Origin: Monilinia fructicola
Taxonomy: Eukaryota > Ascomycota > Leotiomycetes > Helotiales > Sclerotiniaceae
Direction of reading: 5' to 3'
Assembly (NCBI GenBank): GCA_008692225.1
Contig: VICG01000003.1
Location: 2,659,501 to 2,723,500 of the forward strand
Length of the DNA: 64,000 nt
The position numbers and the translations under genes were made by a program. Under the pieces are notes generated by a model, which did not search any database, was not told where the DNA came from, and saw only the letters and a program-made list of their open reading frames with translations. Shown piece by piece: positions 10,014 to 21,900 of the stretch. Each line of letters starts with the position of its first letter. The stretch's first letter is position 1.

Positions 10014-11904
10014 ATGGCAAGCCCTGGTAAAGCACAGAAGAGAAAGTCAAGTATCGACCGCCCAATATCACCTCCACCATTGCGTCGCAAGGTACAATCT
10101 ACGACAACGCGTAAGCTTCATAATTAATCTATACCTTTCGGAAATGATACACTAATCAAGCTACAGAGACTGCAGTTTCTTCATTTTTTACGCCCACATC
10201 ACAAAAGCCACCTGAAAAGATTTCCTGGCAAGAACGCGCACCAAATGATGATTCACCAAGCACGCTTTTAGTTGGTAAATTTGAACCGCCAAAAAAGCTC
10301 ACTTGTGGACGTATCTTCAAGTAGTCTGAAAAGAAACAAATTTGCGGCTTTTGATTTTGTAAGCATCGGGCTCACATTACTTAGAGTAATTTCCTAACCT
10401 CTCGCAACAGGACTCTACTCTTATACAAACGTCCTCTGGCAAGAAGCATTCTAATAGCAGCCAAGACTGGAAGTGGTGGCATGCATCAGTTCCAGGTACT
10501 CTCAGAAAACTGTACTTAGAGGATGGGTTGGTAACACACTACCTCGTATACAGTCCCGAAATGCTAAATGTTCTACAGTTTTCGTGTTGTTGTGATCAGC
10601 AACCAAGCGGGCATTTCACTTAAAACGGACCCCAAACCCCCAAAGTTCGACTGATAGAGTTCAAAAGTAAAGTCTCTGCGGTCTTCAACCATCTAGATAT
10701 CCCAGTGAGTATTTATGCAGCTACAGAGAAAGATATATATCGAAAGCCACGCGTGGGCATGTGGAAGGAACTACTTGAAGACTATGATATTCACGCCCCA
10801 GGTGACCTCAATCTTCAAGAATCTATCTTTATTGGAGATGCTGCCGGGCGTGACGCAAGTACTGGACGATCAAAGGACTTTTCTTGCTCGGATCGGTAAT
10901 GTCATCTGGGATCCGATGTATTTGTATTGATTTTTAATTCCACACTCTGCAGGAATTTTGCTGAAAACATAGGGATCAAATTCTACACCCCTGAAGAATA
11001 TTTCCTCAAAGAGGTACCAAGACCATTCACCCGCACATTCGAACCAGCAGACTACAGCTCTGGAAACACTACAGGTTGGAATCATCAAGATTTGCCCGTA
11101 TTTGATTCGTTTTTAACATCGCTTTAGCACCTCCGAAGTATAAGAAAGGCAACCCGACAGACGTAGTCATTCTCTGCGGTAGTCCTGGTGCCGGAAAATC
11201 TACGTTCTATTGGAAGCAATTGGAACCTCTGGGTTATGCTAGGGTAAACCAAGATATTCTCAAAACAGTATGTACAGCGTTTGCCAGCGATTACAGAAGA
11301 TGGGCTAACATCCGACGAGCGAGATAAATGTTTCAAAGTTGCTGGACAATACTTAGAAGAGGGAAAGTCTGTGGTTGTGGGTGAGTAGTTGAACTTGCAC
11401 TGCATTCATGTCAAGTACAGCAAAATTGATATCTTCTAGACAATACTAATGCGGATCGAGAGGTTCGAAGCAAGTGGATAGCATTGGCTGCTAAGCATTC
11501 CGTGCCGATTCGTTGTGTTCACTTCTTAGCAGGTGTACAAGTATGCGAACACAACGATGCTGTGCGAGCCTTGAATGAGATTGTATGTTTTTTCTTTCAT
11601 TCCAATAGATTAATCTCGTCGCTGATGAGAGGGGTTTGTGCCGTCTTTCCTGACTCATGATATTCTAATATGACACAGATGAACCCGGAAAAGAGAAAAA
11701 TACTCCCTAAATTGGCCTTCACAAAGCTTCACTTCGAGATACCAACGACCAGAATTGACCGAAGGGTTCCAGGATATTACAGAAGTACCATTCAAGGTAC
11801 GTCTCACTGCATACCCTCTCTTCCCCTGCATGTTTAACGCTTAGGGCATAAGTTCGAGGGAAACGAAGCCCAACGAGAAATATGGACTTCAATATTGGAC
11901 TTGA
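10014..11904 (+). pseudogene. pnk1: Polynucleotide kinase 3'-phosphatase, frameshifted
   Basis: PNKP repairs DNA breaks by removing 3' phosphates and phosphorylating 5' OH ends. Ten exons can be traced: 10014-10110, 10167-10358, 10411-10526, 10579-10895, 10953-11074, 11128-11267, 11320-11380, 11440-11582, 11679-11796, 11853-11904. The phosphatase part shows FDF|DSTL (split by an intron), DWKWWH, VISNQAG and IGDAAGR. The kinase part shows the P-loop GSPGAGKST and DNTNADRE. Four single-base indels break the frame: one extra A in 10291-10296 (leading to TAG at 10322), one missing base in the C run 10637-10641, one extra A near 11722-11725, and one extra T near 11889. Corrected length would be about 451 codons, normal for the fungal family. 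Splice sites look usable, although two donors are the unusual GTTGG (10527, 11075). It is either a recent pseudogene or a sequence with run-length errors. Confidence 0.85.
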
Positions 11905-14900
11905 GATATCACTCAACACACACGCAATGATTCGAGCGCACGAACGTGGCATATTTTCACATGGCAGTATATATCATCCGAGGAATGTGTACATTTATCC
12001 TAATACTGTCCCTCTTGCAATCACGAATATGCTTCGTTCGATTGGCGACAATAAGCTGCAGCAACGTTGCAATAGTATGCCGGTACATGTCCTTTCACCT
12101 CAACAAGATTTTGATTTCCAATTCACGATGAAAATTTGCTCGTTGATGTGATGCAATGCGAAAATTTCGACTATGGTTTAATGTAATATTTTCGAAAGCA
12201 AGTCATTTGTGTGCCAAGCTTACAGATTGCGACCTGTGCCTCATTTTCTTACGTTGACGTGGTTTTGATTTTGATTATAGTGCACTCCGCGCGAGGACTA
12301 ACAAACCAGGAGGAGGCTGGGTCGACCCCGCCGATCGGACCAATCGTTCAGAGATCATCAGAAAAAAGCAGGTTAGTACAAAAGCAAAGCATCTCATGAT
12401 GAATTTGGAAGCATGTAGTCTTGTGGATGGCAATCGTTACATACATATCAACATCTGTAGAGGTTTAGGGGGCCAGGTCGTCCACCCTCAATGCGAACAC
12501 ACTACTGCCATCCATTACTGTACAAGTGAATTGAAACTTTGCATTGAAACCTGAGGTTGTTGGGTATGCCGTACTCCAGTCACTTTAGATGCGAGACCAC
12601 TTGCAACCACATGCAAGGGATAATACGTTGTTGAGGGATTACCTCATAAGGATTGTTTTAAGGACAGTGCACTTTGTTTTGATCACTGCTTTCAAGGATC
12701 AACGATGAGAGATTTTTTTTGAGTTTCCCACTTTTTTGTTCCTTTACAACTTCTACTGTATGTTCCTGGCTGTGGAGTACCAAGCATATACTCTGTACAG
12801 TATTACCAAATGGTAGACGGAGCAATCAATCAATGGGTTGGTTATTCGCCAATCGAAAGCCCGCGGAACCTGCACACATCCTTTGCTGCACGGATTGATT
12901 GATTATTTTAGCAAATTACGGAGTACTTACTGAAATGATTGTGAATTAGCCGAAAAAAAGGCGAGGACCTTTACAAACACCGGGCTGGCCTAGGCAATCG
13001 ATGGATTTATGTTATTCCCGAAACTCGGGTTAGAGATAATTGTTCAGTAAATCACACCTTTCCTCGATGAAGTCATGCTCCTGATGTTTCTCTACCGACG
13101 GTAGGGCAAGGCGAGCGATAATGGATTTCCTTCAAGATATCAGATGTGATGAATCGCAAGGCGGCAGAAAGGGGGTGACACCCATTGCTTGAAACAACGA
13201 GAAATAACGGCATGGCCTTCGATCATTGGATCGACGGTCGGGTTCCTGCACCAGGGGGGTCTCAAATGCTGTGGACTATGACAGCTTAGCCTCAACAAGG
13301 GATTCAAGATGGTGCGCACCTGAATATTCACGGAAAGGACTATTTAACTTTTTTCATAGGTGCCCGCGCATCACTGCTATTTTGCACAAATTCGTCATCT
13401 TCTCCAAGGGAGAGAAGTTTAAGATTTCTGTAAAAAGTAGGGTGTATGGATATAGGCGACGTAATACCAAAGACAGAGAGGGGTTCAAACCCTTGAACTC
13501 GAATGATTCATTCGCAATATTATTAGTTTCCGATGATTCTCTAGTTTGGTAACAATAACTTTCGGCCCAAGTGAGCAATCACGCACAACTTCTTTCCCTC
13601 TTATAAACTACTGTAATCATGTTGAACCAGTCAGCGATAAGGAAAGCCAACAAGTAAGCAAGGAACGAAGAAGAAAGAATTCTCAGTTTCGTAGTGTACG
13701 CTAAATTTTGAAGATACTTTTTCCAGCCGACTAGACTACAACCACTGACAGAAACGGGCGGAAGTTGCCCATCGCGGTGGATGGATGGAATAGGCAATCA
13801 TGCCGACTTGTCCTTCTTGTCCTTGTTCCCCGGAGGTGTTGGGAACTTGGGATCCATTCTCTTTACCATTATTATTCTCTTTACAGCATACTTCAATTTT
13901 CCAAGACAGGCATTTATTATCCGATATACCTTGTCCGTTGCGGTTCGATTGGATCGGCCGGGATTATGGAAAGAAGAATCAGATTCTCCCATATTAAGGA
14001 ATAGTACTGGACGGAGTACATGGTTTTATGAGTAAGGGATTTTTGAACAAGCATTTGCCGTATTGTACCCGGTAGCGGTACCGCAAGGCGTCGAAAGAAG
14101 GTTGTAAAAGAATGCATTCATACTCCGTCCGGGTATACTACACTGTACTATACTATACTGTACTCTGTAGCAGAGTAGAGAAACAACTCGACCCGCTTAT
14201 CATGTTAAAAAGAATCTGGACCTTTTTTTCTTTCGATCACAATCAATAAAATGGGTATGGAATAGTATTATTATGGGGTCAGAAAGAATGAACGAGAGAA
14301 GTTCCGTCGGCATACTGTATTGACGATGTTTTTCCCTCAATCCATCCACATGAGAAAAGTGATTTGGAAGATCCCATGAAGTTTGATAGATTCGCCAAGT
14401 AAGTAAGTTAGTTACTGTACTGTACTGTAGATTATTCTTGAATTACCCGTGGACCTTAGGAGGGATACGGACGGGGATACTGTACTGTAGTCATCAATGT
14501 CTTGCATCGGTTCCGAGCGAGGGAGTGAGCGAAGATGGTCAGCAAGTGAAGGGGAGAAAGAATATGGGTACTGTATATCTATCTACCGACTCCGTATGTA
14601 TCTAGTACTGTCGTTCAAGCATAGGTTGTATGTAGTATATGTCGTAGCATATGACTACGGCAATAAGTACAAGCTATCATATCATTGCAGTAATACTGAG
14701 TATAGTATGAATGAATGTGAATAATGACATACAGAGTACAGTGAGTGCAAAGAAGAAGAAGAAGAAGTAGAAGAAGAAGAAGAAGGAGAAGGAGAAGACG
14801 AAAGACTAACTACCTACATAGGTGAGACTGCGGGATAATAATAAGACCAAGACCAAGACCAAGAGCAAGACCAATTCATTATTATCTATTGAATTGATAT

Positions 14901-15509
14901 TGATGTTTGATTTGGAACATTCTACCAATTATATATTAGATTACAGTGCATAACTATTGCCATCTCCGTTAAACCTGGAGGCTTTTCAAAGCTATGAGCG
15001 TTTCTCGGCGCGTGAGCTTCCATGAACATGAGAGATGCAACGGTCGATGCAAGTCAATTACTTAGTACGGACGATAAAAAAGTCCTTGCACTTGTACAAT
15101 AATAATACAGGAGGGTGAGCAGTTGCTCTCCCAAAAGAAAGAAAAGGCAAAAGTGGACTTTTCCGAGAAAGCTACCTGGGTGTAAAATCATACTACTTTA
15201 CTGTACGGTGATGATAATGAGCAGTTACAGTACAGGCAGGGCAGGACAGGATAGGACGGGTTAAGCGTACAATATGTAGGTCAGGGGGTAAAGTCAGACT
15301 TAAACGAAAGAGAAGGTATTCTCAGCATGATTGTATGATGATTGATCAAGTCGTGTATTGAGTACAGATGGGTGGGAGAGTGGATGTACTCGAGTCTCAT
15401 GGACTGTGTAATGGGTAATGAGGAATGAGGGATGAGGAATAAGGAGGCAAAGAGAGAGTAATTAATATAGCTTCTATCTATTATACGGAGTAGAAAGTAT
15501 TAATTATAG

Positions 15510-15610
15510 TTTACTGACCCTTACTATACTGTACTAACCCTTACTATCATCCTATACTATCCTGTACTATCCTATACTATATTGCACTATCCCTTACTAC
15601 TCTCCTGTCT
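15510..15610. repeat. ACTATCCTAT imperfect tandem repeat
   Basis: Repeats of about 10-11 bp such as TACTATCCTATACTATCCTG, with variants, continuing into CCCTTACTA units on both sides. Confidence 0.7.
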
Positions 15611-15707
15611 ATCCTTTACTACCCGACTTACTTAAAACTGCTAATAAGTAGTCGATAGGGTTTTCAATAGGGTTTCCACTCTTTCTACTCCGGAGTCCGT
15701 ACGCTTT

Positions 15708-15775
15708 CACACTTCACGCTTCCACACCTCACGCTTCCACACCTCACGCTTCCACACTTCACGCTTCCACGCTTC
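15708..15775. repeat. 15-bp tandem repeat, four units
   Basis: The unit CACACYTCACGCTTC occurs four times in a row, followed by a shortened fifth copy. It gives the minus-strand open frame its repetitive WKREV ending, so that frame is not called as a gene. Confidence 0.85.
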
Positions 15776-16023
15776 CATGTTCCACACGCTTTCCTTCAAA
15801 CCCACAATCATTGCTCCAGCCTCCGGGGCCCGGGGGACATGGACATGGCTATATAGGAAAAAATCAAAACACTGGGTCATCTCAAAACATAAACACAATT
15901 TCTAAACATTCACCTATGACTATGCGGTATCTAGAACTATCCATCCGTCCATTCCCATGGGTCTAGTTCTGTCTCTCTCTTCGTCTCCTCTCTCTTTTAG
16001 ACCTACACCTACCTACGCCTACT

Positions 16024-16105
16024 TACACATACACATACACATACACATACATCATCCATCCATCCATCCATCCATCATCATCCATCATCCATCATCCATC
16101 CATAC
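16024..16105. repeat. ACATAC and CATC microsatellites
   Basis: Hexamer ACACAT/ACATAC runs, followed by four-base CATC repeats and trimer-like ATC repeats. These lie about 950 bp upstream of the 17043 start codon. Confidence 0.85.
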
Positions 16106-16290
16106 CATACACACACGCTCTCTTTTAGATTTCCGACTTCTCCAACTTCAACACTCCTAATAATTCTACTACAGTACATCCCTTTCCAACCTTCTGACTT
16201 CTTTCTTTCTTTTCGTCTGAATTCATCATCGAAATCCACTAGATCAACTTTATAAACCCAGCAGGGCCTCTCTTCTAACCAGTCACATCT

Positions 16291-16291
16291 C

Positions 16292-16374
<83 letters not shown>
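16291..16374 (+). repeat. CAA trinucleotide run, 28 units
   Basis: Perfect CAA repeats over 84 bp in the probable upstream leader region of the 17043 gene. Read on the minus strand it yields a poly-leucine frame (16078-16374), which is not a gene. Confidence 0.95.
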
Positions 16375-17042
16375 CCAACCACCCTACCACCCCCCCGGAT
16401 AACCCCCTTCACCATCGTGTCCCGTCACATACATCACTCCGCCCTCTTGTCAAACATTACCATCATTTGAATGTAATATCCAATATCGAACTGCCCAATC
16501 ACTGTAAGTTTTACATAGTCCCCGAAATCCTGCAAGCTTTTTCCAAGTTATTCTTCACGTGAGAGGATTGGAGGAACGCAGCTAGCTAGAGCAATATCTG
16601 ATTGGTTCTGTAAAGAAAAGTTCGCAGCGCACCCAGAATTCCCCCCCCTCCCCCTCCCCCAACCACGCATTCAACCTTCATATCCATACATTTCTCCCAC
16701 CGCGCACTCACCTACCTAAACCTATCTATACACCTCACCTACGTGGTCCATTGGAAAACGCATAGCTTCGAAACGTCCACGTATGATTTCAAGTTGTGAA
16801 CAAGTTACTTGAACAAGTTACTTGTGCAGTCTCCTCTTCGGTACCGCTACATCTACATCGATTCATTGGAAAAAGAAAAGAGCAGAAACACCTTCAGAAA
16901 CACCTTCATATTATGTTGTCAATTGCACTATTAAATCGCACCTGTTTAGATTGAAGTACACCACCGATACCATCCAAGTCGCTACATTGACCAGTCTCTG
17001 AATATCCCAAGAATTTACTTACTCACCGACACACACACAAAA

Positions 17043-18926
17043 ATGCCAACAGGATTAACTGAGTTTCGTCTTCCTGGCCATATCGCAGAGAGGAAAGCAA
17101 GAGAAAGCCTACCAGAGTTAGATATGGATCTATCGTGCTCAATCCATACCCAGAATTCATCGGTATCTGAGCTACCATCACCAGTCACACCAACCTTCTC
17201 TACCAGAGGCCATATGAGACACCCAAGCTCAGCTTCTTCAATTGAATCGCAATATCTCTACGAAGGCCCTTCCTCACCGACATTCACAAGCAACAAATCC
17301 AGAAAACAATCACTACCTGATGTCCAAGAAGAACCTCGCTGTGAACGGGAGAACGACTTCATGTTTGGCGAAGAAGAAGATGCAGAAGAAGAAGATGATG
17401 ATATTCTGGATTGTGATGATCTTTACAATTGTTTGTGTAAGTCTTGCAAATGAATGACAATCATACATACATTCCCCCATTCCTTCGACCCCTAGAATTC
17501 TTACTCTTTGTTTACCCTTCCTACCCTTCCCATCCTGTTTACTTTTCTTGATGATTACGCGGGGTATCATGATCGCCTTACAAAAACGAGAAAACAAACA
17601 TCTATTGGTCGAAAACAAGATGCTAATCCTTGCTCTCATAATATAGGCGATGATCTTTATTGCCTACATAGAGATACATCATCTATGGCCCAAAGTTCAG
17701 TCCAATTATCTACAAATCAAGACTTCGATTATGATCTTTCCGACGGATTCTTTAGCGATGGGGAATTTTCGCTGAATTCAAGATATAAGAAAAGAAGGGG
17801 AAACGAATCGCCATTGAATGGGCTCACCTCTCGATTCGGTACCAAGTTTCCCTCCTTCGCACGCAAATGGAATTCTCGACAAGCCACGGGTAGTTCAGCA
17901 GCCTCTATATCATCTGATACACAACGAGATTATGCAACTTCAAAGGCCCCTTCAAGTAGATCATCATCGAGATCAAATTCGGGTCGCAGACCTCTTGACA
18001 ATACTTCTGATCTCCACTTACCACCTACTCCAACCAGAAGCATCTTCGGTAGTCGTGATAATAGCTCCACCACATCCTTCCTCGATATTGAAAAGGCCAA
18101 AAGCAGTACGTCAGAATTTGAAGAAGGGCTGGCGGGCACGCCACTACTTCCACCTCTTATGACCGATGTCTCATCCAATGCCCAATTTAGAATGCAGTCA
18201 CCACTGCAATCACCATCTGTCGCCGACACGAAGGACCCACTGTCTGGCACCAACACCCCAATTGATTTTATAGTTACACACCAGTTACCCGGGATGCCAT
18301 CACCACCACTCAGTACCAAGCCCTCTATTTCATCCTTCCATCGATCGACAATTCGATCAAATCACGTAGTTCCTTCCTCTGAGATTCCCGCCATTCTCAT
18401 TGCCGAGGAAAACGACGAGTGGGCAAACAAGCTTGGCCATGCCAATTTCGTCATTCACCCCGAGCCTTATATCCCCGAACGCTTTGACCTCGAAGCTTGC
18501 CGACAACTACGAGCCGATTGGGATCTCGCGCGTTGCAACTACACCAAGCATATTGTGCGCACAGGTGAACACTATGGAGTCACTTCGAAAACCTATAAGT
18601 TGACCGAGGAAAAATGGGCTCAAATAGATCTCAAGTGGATGAAGAACAATGAACTCACAATTGCTACTACAGCTCAGAGCTCCACCGACGCATTTGCTAC
18701 CTTGAAACACAACACACTGGGAAATGCTTCGTCAAGCAACGTAATGACCAAGATTCCGTCACTGAACGACCCTCGCAGCGAAGGAAAATTTCCACAGCTT
18801 GGGGATGAGGATATCGTGGGCCCAATGGTTCAAGCTGCCGCACAACTTCGACGAAATCCCAGCAAGAAAGCGAAGCTCTTTCGATTCCTCACGGAAAAAT
18901 TCCCTGTTGGATTAGGAAAAGCTTGA
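17043..18926 (+). CDS. Conserved Ser/Pro-rich fungal protein
   Basis: Two exons, 17043-17436 and 17647-18926, are joined by a 210-bp intron (GTAAGT donor, ATATAG acceptor, phase 1) and give 557 residues. The N-terminal two thirds is low-complexity, rich in Ser and Pro, with an acidic stretch (EEEDAEEEDDD) near residue 120, and is likely disordered. Around residues 386-460 lies an ordered conserved block with HPEPYIPERFDLEACRQL, DWDLARCNYTKH and YKLTEEKWAQID. I associate this with a widespread ascomycete family of unknown function, often annotated only as a Ser/Pro-matching protein. No catalytic motif, signal peptide or membrane segment is seen. Start context AAAATGCC is good. The leader carries the CAA run. 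Confidence 0.85.
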
Positions 18927-21900
18927 ATATTAACAATACTGAGCATCCATTAGAAGCACATGGCTCTCACGAGCTACCATACTTTTACACCATACTTTTA
19001 TTCCTGTTTCTACTTTTGGTCGGTCGATGTTTGTACCGTCCCGCCATATCATCTAACGACTTAACGAACGAAACGAATTTCTTATTATACCCCGACGCTC
19101 TTTAGCAGGCTACTATCCTTGAAAAAATACCAACTTGGGATCTGAGATCCTCACTGTCCTTGAAGCATTTTTTATCATTCTTGCATATTGTTTATCGATT
19201 CATTCGAAAATCTTCATACTCGTACTACGAGTTCTTTCCTTTCACGTGTATCTACTTTGCCTGTCATTTTTGGTTTTCGTGTGCAGCAATGGAGCTGGAG
19301 CGCAAAAAATATCCATGGGATTGGGATTGGGGCTGGGTTCTAGATTGGCTTGGTTTTTAGCTCATCTTGTAAAGGGAGAAGGATGGGGGCTTGGGTTATC
19401 GGATGGGATTATTCAAGGAATGGGACAAGTCCTCTTCGGGGGCGGATAATGGGACAATAAACACCCGCGCGCGCTTCTTATTGTAATATATCGGTAGGCA
19501 GTGGGAGAGGTCGGAAGATGATATACCAAAAGGGGTGAAGGCGGGCAAAATAGAGAGTTGAGTGATGATGGCCAAAGAGCAATCTTGGGGACAGGGGGGC
19601 GGAGGAGCGATCGTAACGGAAAATTATTGATTTTCAGTTGAGGGATTGCTCTATATGGCATCGCAACGGCGGCTACCCTTGAGATCACCTTCAACAAATA
19701 TTTCAATGTGGAAAAGCGCGAAGGGGAAGGAAGCGTTCAGATGGATCGTTCATGCCAGTGGTTAATCAGTTGATAGACTGAATCAATCAGGTGAAATTTA
19801 ATCCGGAGGTTTATTCGAATACTAGTTCTAGATATCCTACCGTTGAGAAATGGAATAACATTTTATCAAAACTGTGTATGTGCTGTATGGTCGTTATTGA
19901 TGTGATATACTTACTGCCTGGTGACTTTGTCATTTCCCACAAATTCGCAAAGCATGGTCTAATCTAATATTACGACAGGTTCTGATTTACTCTTTTGTTT
20001 ATTTTGTGATTCAACCGTTCAATTTCATGTCCTTTTCTTTACAACAAGTGAAGCGACATGCCCTTCTTTAAATCTTATCGACCCTCCTCAGTGTGCACAT
20101 TGAGAGAACTGGGAGGTATGTTACTCAATTCTACTTACAAGAGCCAATGTGTATTTAGGACCTTTCAAGAACCGTCCGTCTTCATCTGGATTGCAAGTAT
20201 TACAAACTCAATTCACTTCTTCATTTCTTATTCTATCCTTTGAGCACCCAACGCGATGCTCGCTGTCCTTTCATGAATCTAGAGCTGGGCATGCAAGAAG
20301 TGCGTGGCAGGGCTAAGAAGTGTACCTGCAGTCTGGGCATGATGGTTGAAACAATCCAATACAATTGCAGTTAGTAAGGTTTACCGAGTAGACAACTATG
20401 ATTGCCATTTTCTGTTTCCTGTTTCGGTGATTGACGTTGCATAGACTTGTGATGCATGCATGTTTGTTGGTTGAGCTATGACGCTGTCGCTGGCTGCCCT
20501 GTATTTGATTGTCAGTATGTCTGTGTCCCCACGTTTTGGTGGATTGCTTAGAACGACACTCTGCACTGTGCAGTACAAACGAAGGACTAATCTATCCATG
20601 GAAACTCTTGATTGGGACTCTAGGTCAGGGGTTTGGGGGTAGCAATAGTAAGAAGTCCTCAGCGGAAAGAATGGATGGGTTTCCGAGGAGACCGCATGGT
20701 ATGGTGGCAGAATGGAAGAAGTAAGTAACCTTTTCAAGATGTTTCATCGTGCTGGGGTTTTTCTTTGACCGACTCAACGATGCACTACGATAGGCCGTGA
20801 TATACCAGAAACTATACTAACCTCTGGGAGTAGTTTACCAAAGAAGAACGCTGACAAGATCGGAAGCTAAACACGAGTTTCCTGTTTAGACTATAAACCT
20901 ATCTAATCTCGCCACTGCGCTCACCTGCAGATAATGGAAGGGTTGTTTTCATCCCATGGGGTTGGACTGACTGCATGGGCCGAGTACTCTTATCAACGCT
21001 CTCATGTACCCAAGCTCCTAGCAGGCTTCTGTTATCGCGGTCCTGTTTGACGAAGTTTACGAATTTTACGAAGGAAATCAATTGGGTGATGTTTGAATTA
21101 GCGATGTTGCCATGTTGCTAAGTGTGGATAGCCTCGATATGGTGTTGTGTTTTGAAACGTTGGGCTCCTCTACAGGAGATATTGTAAGCTCGATGTACTT
21201 ACTTGTGTGAATACCAACATCATGTACTCAACCCGTTGGCTTGCAGCCAGGAAGATACATACATAAAGCAGTGCATTCGGGGACGTTGATCTTGCTGATA
21301 CTTACTGTAGGTTAATCAGTAGGTCCGAGTCGGACAATCATGGCGTTTCGGGGTCTTGAATTGGTGGAGGTACTGCAGTTTGCTAGTTTTCTATTTTGAG
21401 ACTACCAGTGAATGAGTGCCATTGATTTCTCGTGCTGCTCTCCGACATTCAAGGGAAACACACGGCATGTGGTGGGCGTTGTGTTGTATAGTGTGAATGT
21501 TGTGACATGCTTTTGATAGGGAATAGAATTGAATATAAAATTGAACCTGGCAAGTGACTTCTTGCATGCTGATTCTCGAGGTCTTTCGTCCGATGATACT
21601 CTCAGAGATGCACGAGAAAAGTAGATAAATAAGTTCTTGAAAGTCGGATGACTTGAATGCTTGTACTATATTGTACGAGTACATGTAGGTTATTACAAAT
21701 TCTGCCTACGAATTGCAGTATTATACATCTTCTTTACCACTTGTTCCCAATATTGATGGTGATTACTTGATATCATAGACAGTATTCTTGCAGATGCAAT
21801 GAATGTTCTTTACATTGCATACACATGCCTAGGCCCTAGACCTATGTATTGACAAAGCATGAGTTGCTTGGAATACTATTTCCATATCCTCACTTAAGCC

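Larger units (their letters stand above)
11905..17042. other. Intergenic, 5.1 kb, simple repeats only
   Basis: No frame here has recognisable domains. The stretch is rich in short dispersed motifs (TACTGTA, ACTCCGTA) and simple repeats listed separately. The last 700 bases are probably promoter and leader of the gene at 17043, including a pyrimidine-rich tract near 16650 and a CAA run. GTAAGT near 16504 could be the donor of a leader intron. Confidence 0.6.

Noticed and set aside
10322..10324. TAG in the PNKP gene as an independent nonsense mutation
   Set aside because: It is read only because of the extra A at 10291-10296; in the frame that yields FAAFDF it disappears.
13480..13500. GGGGTTCAAACCC resembling a tRNA T-arm
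   Set aside because: No acceptor stem pairs with it and no anticodon arm of proper spacing lies upstream.
16078..16374. Poly-leucine frame on the minus strand
   Set aside because: It is the complement of the CAA repeat and lies in a leader region.
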